A stretch of DNA of 8,752 nt from Candidatus Cloacimonadota bacterium (GCA_003647765.1 QMNM01000043.1:1-8752), one strand, 5' to 3'. Counted from the first letter of the stretch, positions 1-6,172 are shown. Numbers and translations are program-made. The notes: generated from the sequence alone by a model not told the origin.

Positions 1-1
1 A

Positions 2-136
2 CAATCAGCTACATGGTTTGGCCAATGGATAGGAGATTTAAATATAATGGAGCCTGGAATTAGTTATAAATTGAATATGAACTCTGAAGATCAACTTATA
101 TATCAGATTGATAAAAGTAAGTTCTATTGTAAGTAA
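2..136 (+). CDS. 3' end of a protein gene truncated by the window edge (possible surface/secreted protein)
   Basis: An open frame enters from the left edge in frame 2 and runs 44 codons to TAA at 134-136. The tail contains the stretch FGQWIGDLNIMEPGISYKLN, followed by a Met-Asn-Ser-rich strand and LIYQ. The pattern 'W/G-x-L-x-x-(M/L)EPG-x-x-Y-x-(L/I/V)-x-(M/V)' resembles C-terminal beta-strand modules of secreted or surface-anchored proteins in environmental bacteria, where I recall versions such as 'LEPGKGYWI'. That resemblance is from memory and is not a domain assignment. The gene converges with the leftward ricT-like gene; the two stop codons are 75 nt apart and no clear terminator lies between them. 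The start and the bulk of the protein are outside the window, so function cannot be assigned. Confidence 0.55.
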   Translation, partial: QSATWFGQWIGDLNIMEPGISYKLNMNSEDQLIYQIDKSKFYCK

Positions 137-163
137 TAGTTAGATATACTTTGAGTTTTTACA

Positions 164-178
164 TATTGACTGTCAATA
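164..178. repeat. Odd palindrome TATTGAC-T-GTCAATA
   Basis: Two perfect 7-nt arms flank a single central base in the gap between two convergent genes. With a 1-nt centre it cannot form a full hairpin without opening pairs, and no U-tract follows on either strand, so it is not a standard terminator. It could be a protein-binding dyad or chance in AT-rich DNA. Confidence 0.3.
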
Positions 179-200
179 AGATTATTGTGCCTATAAATTA

Positions 201-230
201 CTCTTTGTGCCTTATGTGTCTTTGTGGCAA
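201..230 (-). repeat. Family 1 repeat fragment overlapping the end of the ricT-like gene
   Basis: On the minus strand the segment reads TTGCCACAAAGACACATAAG followed by GCACAAAGAG, a degenerate version of the CCACAGAGACACAGAG motif seen at 1154-1170. It covers the stop codon (212-214) and the last five codons of the ricT-like gene, so part of the repeat is translated as Cys-His-Lys-Asp-Thr. Confidence 0.6.
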
Positions 231-1048
231 TATGCTGTGGTTTTCTCTGCTTTTCTGAATTCTTCTAATGGTATAACAATATCAACATTTTCTTGTGTTC
301 TTACTCTCACATTATTAGTAAGATAGTGGTTTTTCATAACCTTAACCTTTTTATAATTATATTCAATTTCAGTTCCAATGGATGGGAATTTGTCAGCAAT
401 ATCAAGATAAAAATTCTCTTCAAAACTTAAACAACATAATAATCTTCCACAGGGTCCGGAGATTTTAGAAAGATTTGTGGTTAAATTTTGGTCTTTTGCC
501 ATCTGGAGAGTTACTTGAACAGAATTTTTCTTGAAAATAGTACAACAATATTCCCTTCCACAAACTCCGATACCACCAAGTCGTCTTGCTTCTTCTCTTG
601 GATTTATCTGTCTTAATTCTATTCTTGTCTTAAATATGCTAGCTAAATCACGGACAAATTCACGAAAATCTACTCGCCCACCAGCAGTGAAATAAAAAGT
701 TACTCTATTGCCATCAAATTGGTATTCTGTATCAACTAAAAATAATTCAATAGGAAATCGTAATAATCTATCTTGGAATATGACACTTGCTCTTCGCTCC
801 TTTTTATGAATTTTATCTAATTTCTTTAAATCATCATCATTAGCTACACGAATTATAGAAAATAGGTCATTATAATCTATCGCCTCTTCTTCCTGATTGA
901 CTGTGATATATTGTATAACCTTTCCAAGGTTAATGCCTCGTTCTGCTTCTACTACTACATATTGATTTGGAGAAAATTCCAAGTCATTATCAATATGATA
1001 AAATTCCCGTCTGCCTGCCTTAAATTCTACTTCTACTATCCTTTTCAT
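212..1048 (-). CDS. ricT: PSP1-domain protein, RicT (YaaT) homologue
   Basis: The 278-residue product is close to the length I recall for Bacillus subtilis YaaT/RicT (about 275). Its hallmark is two matched Cys clusters, GVCGREYCC (residues 161-169) and GPCGRLLCC (198-206), within a PSP1 C-terminal-type domain; the N-terminal half is an alpha/beta region (MKRIVEVEFK...). In B. subtilis RicT acts in the cytoplasm with RicA and RicF in a complex reported to carry iron-sulfur clusters; it promotes mRNA processing by RNase Y and affects competence, sporulation and biofilm formation. Whether those partners exist here cannot be seen. The usual neighbour in many genomes (DNA polymerase III delta' gene) is absent; instead the gene lies downstream of sppA on the same strand. 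The start ATG (1046-1048) has only a weak GAG-type ribosome site. The final residues CHKDT derive from a dispersed repeat, so the native C-terminus may have been replaced. Confidence 0.88.
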   Translation of the reverse strand: MKRIVEVEFKAGRREFYHIDNDLEFSPNQYVVVEAERGINLGKVIQYITVNQEEEAIDYNDLFSIIRVANDDDLKKLDKIHKKERRASVIFQDRLLRFPIELFLVDTEYQFDGNRVTFYFTAGGRVDFREFVRDLASIFKTRIELRQINPREEARRLGGIGVCGREYCCTIFKKNSVQVTLQMAKDQNLTTNLSKISGPCGRLLCCLSFEENFYLDIADKFPSIGTEIEYNYKKVKVMKNHYLTNNVRVRTQENVDIVIPLEEFRKAEKTTAYCHKDT

Positions 1049-1070
1049 AATTAAATCTCATATTATGGTA

Positions 1071-1103
1071 GGAAGAGTACGCCCTTTTTGAACATACTCT
1101 CCC
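1071..1103. repeat. Imperfect inverted repeat upstream of the ricT-like gene
   Basis: GGAAGAGTACG (1071-1081) and CATACTCTCCC (1093-1103) pair at 9 of 11 positions around an 11-nt loop. It sits about 25 nt upstream of the ricT-like start, in what would be its 5' leader or the sppA-ricT readthrough transcript. No U-tract follows on the minus strand, so it is not a normal intrinsic terminator. Confidence 0.35.
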
Positions 1104-1150
1104 AATATCTGATATGTTTTTGTGTTTTTACGCATTACGCTATATGGATA

Positions 1151-1252
1151 TTACCACAGAGACACAGAGAACACAGAGAGGGATCTATGGACACAGAGAG
1201 AGAAATAATCTTGGTGTCGCATTACGCACTACGCATTACGCACTACGCACTA
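1151..1252 (+). repeat. Family 1 composite repeat, copy A
   Basis: Three parts are visible in order. First, TTACCACAGAGACACAGAG (1151-1169) continues as a CACAGAG-rich run to about 1182. Second, a 34-nt segment lies at 1186-1219, beginning TATGGACACAGAGAGA. Third, there is a heptamer array at 1218-1252. The same three parts recur in the same relative order, on the opposite strand, at 7293-7416. The first part is identical over 19 nt and the second over 31 of 34 nt. It fills most of the gap between sppA and the ricT-like gene. No gene is supported here. Confidence 0.75.
1218..1252 (+). repeat. Tandem array of five 7-mers, CGCAYTA
   Basis: Five head-to-tail units read CGCATTA, CGCACTA, CGCATTA, CGCACTA, CGCACTA with no spacers. 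A further isolated unit (CGCATTACGC) lies at 1131-1140. A shorter inverted version occurs at 7293-7311. The 7-nt period is out of register with codons, which explains the spurious repetitive reading frame here. Confidence 0.85.
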
Positions 1253-1277
1253 TGTGTTTTTGTGACTAACAGATTAT

Positions 1278-3026
1278 TTAGTTAATCTCTATTTGTGGCA
1301 TTAGTAACAGAACAGGTTCATTTTTCATAATATCCATTAATATCTGGGTCTGTTTTAAATCATTAACAATCTTACTATCCTTAAAGAGTGAATTTACTAT
1401 TGAATAGGTGCTTATCATTTTATTTTCTTTAATGAAGTCAATAATACCTTTTTTATGCGGCATTACGATAGTTCTGTAAGCAGTGATATTAGCTAATTCA
1501 GCGGCTTTTTTGATAGCAATATCTAATCCACCTAATTCATCAATCAGCTTATTCTGTTTAGCATCAATGCCAGACCAGATTCTTCCTTGTGCTATTTTTT
1601 CAACTTGCATAATTGATAAATTGCGTGCTTTGGCTACTTTCTCCTTAAATTCTACATACACATCTTCCATCATATCATCCAAATACTTTATGTTCTCTTG
1701 ACTTGGAGTGAAATTTGGAGATAAGAATGCAGAGAATTTGCCACGCTTAATAATTTCTGTATTGATGTCTAGCTTATGCCTTAAATTTTCCCAGCAAGGA
1801 AAAAGTCCAATTACTCCAATTGAGCCAGTTATTGTATTAGGCTCAGCTACAATATAATTAGCACAACAAGAGATGTAATATCCACCTGAAGCAGCTACAT
1901 TACCCATTGATACAACCACTGGTTTTGTCTGTTTGACCTCTTCTATTTTACGCCATATAATATCAGATGCTAACGCACTACCACCAGGACTATCAACACG
2001 CATTACAATAGCTTTTACAGATTTATCCTCTTTTGACTTGTCAAGCATTTCTACAATCTCTTTTGGCACAATATAGCGATAATCAGGTGAGAAAGCAAAA
2101 TCCTTACTTCTTTCCATTACAATCGGTCCTTGAGCATAAATCACTGCTATCTTATTAGCTGATAGCGTAGCTGTTTTTTCAGGATAATCTTCAATCTTAA
2201 TCTTATTCAATTCTTTGCCAAAAGAAAGCTTATTGTAAAAATCCTCCTCAGTAATCAATTCGTCAACCAAACCATATTTTATAGCATCTTTACCATTTAT
2301 AAACAGCTTATCTCTATTCTCAAAGATATATTTTATTTTTTCATAAGGTAATTTTCTTGATTCAGCTATATCTTTAAGATATTGATCATAATACACATCA
2401 AATACACGAACTATGCTTTCTTTTAATGGCTTGGACATATTTTTCCGACTGAGTTGCTCAGCAGCTCCTTTATATTTACCTTTCTGAAGAGTAATGAACT
2501 TAACTCCCAATTTATCAAAAAATCCTTTATAGAAGCTAAACTCAGAGCCTATGCCAGTTAACAGAATGCCTCCTGACAAAGCCGGATTAAGATAAATTTT
2601 ATCAGCGGATGCAGATATATAATAGCTTTTATCAACTGCTATGTCTAAATAAGCATATATCTTTTTCTCTGATTTTTTGAAATCAAGCAAAGCATTTCTA
2701 ATCTCTTTTGTCAATGCCCATCCTGCTTGATAAAAGCCTGGCTTCAGGATAATCCCCTGTATCCGCTTATCATTCTTGGCTGTTTCTAATTTCTTACATA
2801 TACTTTCCAATGATATTTCCTCTTTCACAAATGGTATGTTCCGATATTTGTTATAATCGCGATGAATACCAGATAAGTTCATTTCCAAATATGAATTATC
2901 AGCAATTTTTACCTTCTTCTCTTTTACAAATCCAGCAATTGTAGAAGTCAATATTATACTAAAGATAATTGTCAAACAGCCAATAATCGCCAATATCCAT
3001 AGTATTACTTTCCCTACTTTTTTCAT
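1278..3026 (-). CDS. sppA: Signal peptide peptidase SppA, long (67K) type, family S49
   Basis: The predicted membrane-bound serine protease cleaves residual signal peptides and other membrane-proximal substrates. From the preferred start it has 582 residues, the length of the two-domain 67K form, versus about 300 for short forms. An N-terminal membrane segment spans roughly residues 5-35. The catalytic dyad expected from Escherichia coli SppA (Lys209/Ser409) is visible: Lys186 in YKGAAEQLSR in the first S49 domain, and Ser380 in GNVAASGGYYIS in the second. A DSPGGS motif lies at 345-350 and TGSIGVIG at about 400-407. The start was placed at 3026, where GGAGG precedes ATG by 4 nt; an in-frame ATG 14 codons upstream (3068) has no ribosome site and would put a polar MNFVNIHNKNNGG ahead of the signal anchor. 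The gene is transcribed toward the ricT-like gene 229 nt away and diverges from the aminotransferase. Confidence 0.93.
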   Translation of the reverse strand: MKKVGKVILWILAIIGCLTIIFSIILTSTIAGFVKEKKVKIADNSYLEMNLSGIHRDYNKYRNIPFVKEEISLESICKKLETAKNDKRIQGIILKPGFYQAGWALTKEIRNALLDFKKSEKKIYAYLDIAVDKSYYISASADKIYLNPALSGGILLTGIGSEFSFYKGFFDKLGVKFITLQKGKYKGAAEQLSRKNMSKPLKESIVRVFDVYYDQYLKDIAESRKLPYEKIKYIFENRDKLFINGKDAIKYGLVDELITEEDFYNKLSFGKELNKIKIEDYPEKTATLSANKIAVIYAQGPIVMERSKDFAFSPDYRYIVPKEIVEMLDKSKEDKSVKAIVMRVDSPGGSALASDIIWRKIEEVKQTKPVVVSMGNVAASGGYYISCCANYIVAEPNTITGSIGVIGLFPCWENLRHKLDINTEIIKRGKFSAFLSPNFTPSQENIKYLDDMMEDVYVEFKEKVAKARNLSIMQVEKIAQGRIWSGIDAKQNKLIDELGGLDIAIKKAAELANITAYRTIVMPHKKGIIDFIKENKMISTYSIVNSLFKDSKIVNDLKQTQILMDIMKNEPVLLLMPQIEIN

Positions 3027-3030
3027 GATA

Positions 3031-3035
3031 CCTCC
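3031..3035 (-). promoter_or_regulatory. Ribosome binding site that decides the sppA start
   Basis: On the minus strand GGAGG is followed by TATC and ATG (start at 3026). The same 4-nt spacing is seen at the aminotransferase (second ATG) and trpS, supporting this start over the upstream ATG at 3068. Confidence 0.75.
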
Positions 3036-3396
3036 ATTATTTTTGTTATGTATGTTGACAAAGTTCATTTAATACTACATAAATAAATTTTGCATAAAAA
3101 ATACTATGTTAAAATTAAGTAAAGAAATCTTTGTCCATTTCTTGTTGTCAATTAAAAATATAAAGCAAAAATATTTTAACTTATATAGAAATGCTCATAC
3201 ATTTAATTGAATGTCTATTAGTGTATTGATGACTTTATGGCTGTATAATTACAGATATTTTTAAATAGATGACAGCATATACCAAATCTGTAACATATAA
3301 ATTTTGACAATATATCTTACAAATTTGTTTTTTTGTAATATGTTAACAATTAAGCAAAAGCTATTGCCAAATTAGTAATGATTTGTTTTAGTTAGA

Positions 3397-3405
3397 TGGC
3401 ATAAT
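3397..3405 (+). promoter_or_regulatory. Candidate extended -10 promoter for the aminotransferase gene
   Basis: TGGCATAAT matches an extended -10 (TGn plus CATAAT, 5 of 6 to TATAAT). No good -35 lies 16-18 nt upstream, as is tolerated for extended -10 promoters. Transcription would start near 3412, giving a leader of about 50 nt to the ATG at 3462. This is a prediction by eye only. Confidence 0.28.
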
Positions 3406-3452
3406 TTATGTAATTTTGTGGCTAAATTTGACGAATATCAAGTAAGATTTAA

Positions 3453-3457
3453 GGAGG
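3453..3457 (+). promoter_or_regulatory. Ribosome binding site deciding between two adjacent ATGs
   Basis: GGAGG is 1 nt from the ATG at 3459 but 4 nt from the ATG at 3462. The latter matches the spacing at sppA and trpS and is physically more reasonable, so the second ATG is preferred. Confidence 0.65.
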
Positions 3458-3461
3458 AATG

Positions 3462-4682
3462 ATGATTTCTGATTTTGAAAATATCCTTTCGGATAGTTCC
3501 AAAGGCATGAAAAAGTCTGTAATAAGGGAATTATTGAAATTGACGAACAAGCCAGATATTATTTCTTTTGCTGGTGGACTGCCTTCGCCTGATTCTTTTC
3601 CTGTGGACGAATTAAAAGAGATTACTCAGGAGGTCATGGAAAAGGAGTGGAAAAAAGCATTACAGTATGGTTCTACAGAAGGTGACTCATTATTAAAAGA
3701 GCAATTGATTATTCGTGCAAGAAATGATGGAATGGATATTGATGAAAAAAACATTACAATTACAACTGCTTCTCAGCAAGGATTAGATTTGCTTAGTAAA
3801 ATTATGGTCAATCGTGGAGATAATGTAATTGTAGGATTACCTTCCTATGTTGGAGGACTTGGTGCGTTTAATGCTTATGGTGCTAATATAATCGGTATTC
3901 AGTTAGATGAAGAAGGTATGAGTGCTGAGAAATTGGAAAATGTATTAGAAGATTTGAAAGCAAAAGGTAAAAAGCCCAAATTTATTTATGTGGTGCCTGA
4001 TTTCCAGAATCCTGCTGGCATTACTATGTCTGTCAAAAGGAGAAAGGAAATTATTGCTCTTGCTCATAAGTTTGATGTTATGATTATTGAGGATAGTCCA
4101 TATCGTGAATTACGATTTGAAGGTGAAGTACAACATACGATTTACAGTTTAGATAATACTGGACAGGTAATTGTATTAGGGACATTTTCTAAAATACTAG
4201 CTCCTGGCTTCCGCATTGGCTGGATCATTGCTGATGAAAAATTCATTGATAAAATAGTTATAGCTAAGCAATCAGCTGACTTATGTACTCCACCTTTCAC
4301 ACAGAGAATAGTTGCTCGCTATTGTGAAAAAGGATATTTGGAAAAGAGAATTCAAAAGACAAGTAAAATGTATCGCGAGAAAAAAGATCTTATGATAGAA
4401 TGCTTTGATAAATATATGCCAAATGGAGTATCATGGACAAATCCAGAAGGCGGATTGTTCTTATTAGTTACAGTGCCAAACTACATTGACACAGACAATC
4501 TCTTTGATAAAGCATTAGAAAAGAAGGTAGCTTTTGTAGTTGGCTCTGCATTTCATTGTGATAATTCAGGACATAATACTATGAGAATAAATTTCTCTTA
4601 TCCATCCAAAGAAGAGATTGTACAAGGCGTAAAACGATTAGCAGAAGCAATAAAAGAATATATGGCTGAATGTAAAAAATAA
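3462..4682 (+). CDS. PLP-dependent aminotransferase, class I/II, LysN/Aro8-like
   Basis: A cytoplasmic fold-type I transaminase of 406 residues (407 if the immediately preceding ATG at 3459 is used). Seen in the sequence: ISFAGGLPSPDSFP (34-47), YGSTEG (69-74), the cofactor-contacting NPAG with Asn183, D211 and Tyr214 in EDSPYREL, the Schiff-base Lys244 in GTFSKILAPGFRIGW with Arg251, and the substrate-carboxylate Arg375 in MRINFS. This signature set belongs to the group that includes Thermus LysN (2-aminoadipate transaminase), kynurenine/alpha-aminoadipate transaminases and the catalytic part of MocR regulators. No winged-helix DNA-binding domain is present, so it is an enzyme and not a MocR regulator. 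Members are often broad-range (aminoadipate, aromatic, branched-chain), and the exact substrate cannot be read here. It is monocistronic: it has its own upstream region and a strong terminator 18 nt after the stop. Confidence 0.9.
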   Translation: MISDFENILSDSSKGMKKSVIRELLKLTNKPDIISFAGGLPSPDSFPVDELKEITQEVMEKEWKKALQYGSTEGDSLLKEQLIIRARNDGMDIDEKNITITTASQQGLDLLSKIMVNRGDNVIVGLPSYVGGLGAFNAYGANIIGIQLDEEGMSAEKLENVLEDLKAKGKKPKFIYVVPDFQNPAGITMSVKRRKEIIALAHKFDVMIIEDSPYRELRFEGEVQHTIYSLDNTGQVIVLGTFSKILAPGFRIGWIIADEKFIDKIVIAKQSADLCTPPFTQRIVARYCEKGYLEKRIQKTSKMYREKKDLMIECFDKYMPNGVSWTNPEGGLFLLVTVPNYIDTDNLFDKALEKKVAFVVGSAFHCDNSGHNTMRINFSYPSKEEIVQGVKRLAEAIKEYMAECKK

Positions 4683-4700
4683 AGCAAATCAGATAAGTTT

Positions 4701-4737
4701 CTTGTTCCCAGCTCATATACTGGGAACAAGATTTTTT
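4701..4737 (+). terminator. Rho-independent terminator after the aminotransferase gene
   Basis: A perfect 11-bp stem, CTTGTTCCCAG (4701-4711) with CTGGGAACAAG (4720-4730), closes an 8-nt loop and is followed by ATTTTTT. It lies 18 nt past the stop codon. This is the only textbook intrinsic terminator I see in the window. Confidence 0.93.
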
Positions 4738-4764
4738 ATCATATTATAGCTACTGCACTGTAAG

Positions 4765-4838
4765 ACCGTGAAACCCGACTCGAGTTCAAAGAACCCGAGT
4801 CGGGTTTCTGCGAAAAAAAATCCCGTAGGGATGAAATA
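4765..4838 (+). repeat. Family 2 hairpin element, copy 1
   Basis: The 74-nt element starts ACCGTG. A 17-bp inverted repeat (4771-4787/4791-4807; one A-C mismatch; loop AAA) is followed by CTGCG, eight A residues, and the mini-hairpin ATCCC-GTA-GGGAT (4820-4832) with GAAATA. The copy at 8675-8747 is in the same orientation and differs by two substitutions and one A. No U-tract follows the large stem on either strand, so it is a REP-like dispersed element and not a terminator. Confidence 0.85.
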
Positions 4839-4869
4839 CTCATAGCAATAATTACAATAGCAAATCATA

Positions 4870-4882
4870 GCTCCGTAGGAGC
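4870..4882 (+). repeat. GTA-loop mini-hairpin GCTCC-GTA-GGAGC
   Basis: A 5-bp stem with a GTA loop is followed by GATATAAA. It matches the layout of ATCCC-GTA-GGGAT plus GAAATA at 4820-4838, but three of the five base pairs are changed on both sides so that pairing is kept. It lies 78 nt upstream of the folP start. Confidence 0.65.
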
Positions 4883-4960
4883 GATATAAATCTTATGCAG
4901 GACTCAAACATGTGTGCAAAGAGCAGCATATTAGAGAGGGTTTATTTATTATAACTCATT

Positions 4961-6172
4961 ATGAATAGAATTTTATGCATAAATAATATTGATGATATAA
5001 AAAGAGAATTATCAAGAATCGGTGTGTCTACTCAGGGAATTGAGGCAATGTCGCTTAAATCCACTGGCATAGCATTAAAATTGAAAAATATACGAATTGG
5101 AGCTGCAAATATCATTAAGCAAAATATGTTAAGTATTGGTGGAGATGCAGCTGTTTCAAAGGGTGTAGTTAATGGCAAAAAAGAAATTTCTGATGTAATT
5201 ATATTAGGCAATATCTCTGAATTACAAAAGCTGATTGATAAATTGTCTTATCAGGATATATTTGAAATACCTGAAATACGAAAAAACATTAAGCAATTGC
5301 TCAATCTCTATTATTATCCTAAACATAACGAATTGAATTGTCGGGGATATAAGTTTTCTTTGGATAAGCCATTATTGATGGGGATTCTAAATATAACTCC
5401 TGACTCTTTTTATGATGGCAATAAGTATCTAAACAAAGAGAAAGCATTGACGCACTGTGAGGATATGATAAAACAAGGTGTTGATATTATTGATATTGGT
5501 GGAGAGTCAACTCGTCCTGGAGCAGAATCAGTGTCTATTACACAAGAAATTGATAGAGTAATGCCAATTTTGGAACAGATTGTTAAAAATTTCAATGTGC
5601 CTGTTTCCATTGATACTTATAAATCAGAAGTAGCGAAAATAGCATTGGAAATAGGTGCTAATATGGTAAATGACATAAGTGCTTTGACTTTTGATGAAAA
5701 TATGGGAAAAATTCTTGCATCTTATGTTGATGTGCCTGTTGTGTTAATGCATATAAAAGGCACTCCAAAAAATATGCAGATTAATCCATCATACAAGGAT
5801 GTAATTGAAGAGATAATGGAATTTTTAGATAATGCTATAAATAGAGCAAAGCAATTTGGCATAAAAGATGAAAATATCATTATTGACCCAGGAATCGGCT
5901 TTGGCAAACGATTACAAGATAATATAACTATTATAAAAAAACTCGCTGAATTTAAACCGTTAGACAAACCAATTTTAGTTGGCACTTCTCGGAAAAGCTT
6001 TATCGGACATATTCTCAATTTAGAATTAGAAAAGAGATTAACAGGAACTATTGCGGCAAATTTACTATGCCTCATAAATGGTGCAAATATTCTCCGTGTT
6101 CATGATATTACTCCTCATAGACATTTGATTGATTTCTGGCAATATTTTACGAATTATAATATTACCAATTAG
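4961..6172 (+). CDS. folP: Dihydropteroate synthase, long form with N-terminal extension
   Basis: The enzyme condenses 6-hydroxymethyl-7,8-dihydropterin diphosphate with p-aminobenzoate to give 7,8-dihydropteroate in folate synthesis. The TIM-barrel motifs are all visible: MGILNITPDSFYDG (140-153), DIGGESTRPGA (178-188), SIDTYK (216-221), NDISA (237-241), LMH (262-264), IDPGIGFGK (308-316), GTSRKSFIG (341-349) and RVHD (379-382). The protein has 403 residues, whereas the usual enzyme is about 270-290. The first 125 or so form an extra domain containing AANIIKQNMLSIGGDAAV (48-65); I recall similar long forms in several anaerobic bacteria, so this is probably native and not a fusion artefact. 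The ATG at 4961 is the first possible in frame (stop at 4952-4954). There is no Shine-Dalgarno at normal distance (GAGAGGG is about 20 nt away), unlike its neighbours. The stop is TAG. Other folate genes are not in the window. Confidence 0.93.
   Translation: MNRILCINNIDDIKRELSRIGVSTQGIEAMSLKSTGIALKLKNIRIGAANIIKQNMLSIGGDAAVSKGVVNGKKEISDVIILGNISELQKLIDKLSYQDIFEIPEIRKNIKQLLNLYYYPKHNELNCRGYKFSLDKPLLMGILNITPDSFYDGNKYLNKEKALTHCEDMIKQGVDIIDIGGESTRPGAESVSITQEIDRVMPILEQIVKNFNVPVSIDTYKSEVAKIALEIGANMVNDISALTFDENMGKILASYVDVPVVLMHIKGTPKNMQINPSYKDVIEEIMEFLDNAINRAKQFGIKDENIIIDPGIGFGKRLQDNITIIKKLAEFKPLDKPILVGTSRKSFIGHILNLELEKRLTGTIAANLLCLINGANILRVHDITPHRHLIDFWQYFTNYNITN

Larger units (their letters stand above)
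3069..3458. other. AT-rich divergent intergenic region between sppA and the aminotransferase gene
   Basis: No gene is supported in this 390-nt stretch, and it is the only gap with neither repeat family. It must hold the promoters for two divergent genes. For sppA, a TTGACA lies on the minus strand at 3151-3146, but the hexamer at the usual spacing (ATTTCT) is poor. On the plus strand a TTGACA lies at 3304-3309 without a good -10 at the usual distance. Inverted repeats are present: AAGAAAT/ATTTCTT (3122-3128/3137-3143) and TTACAAA/TTTGTAA within 3312-3341, the latter flanked by TGTAACATAT (3290-3299) and ATATGTTAACA (3338-3348). These could be operators, but AT-rich DNA makes such dyads easy to find. 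Confidence 0.5.

Noticed and set aside
1218-1252. CRISPR array
   Set aside because: Units are 7 nt (and 9 nt at 7346-7390) with no spacers, and no cas genes are nearby.
1151-1252. Insertion sequence
   Set aside because: No transposase frame, terminal inverted repeats or target duplications are visible around either copy of the composite repeat.
1088-1285. Plus-strand open frame of 65 codons across the sppA-ricT gap
   Set aside because: It is a translation of the CACAGAG and CGCAYTA repeats (giving QRHREHRE and HYALRITHYA-type peptides), has no ribosome site, and overlaps the end of sppA.
1483-1701. Plus-strand open frame inside sppA
   Set aside because: It is antisense to a well-supported gene with catalytic motifs and has no independent evidence. 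The same applies to minus-strand frames within folP (5410-5610, 5722-6075), trpS (6343-6543, 6885-7085) and the carbamoyltransferase gene (7551-7805).
3304-3309. TTGACA as -35 of a sigma-70 promoter for the aminotransferase
   Set aside because: The hexamers 16-18 nt downstream are T-rich and do not resemble TATAAT; TGTAAT lies 24 nt away, too far.
4765-4838. tRNA or intrinsic terminator
   Set aside because: The hairpin has no cloverleaf partners, and no U-tract follows it on either strand. The real terminator for the upstream gene is at 4701-4737.
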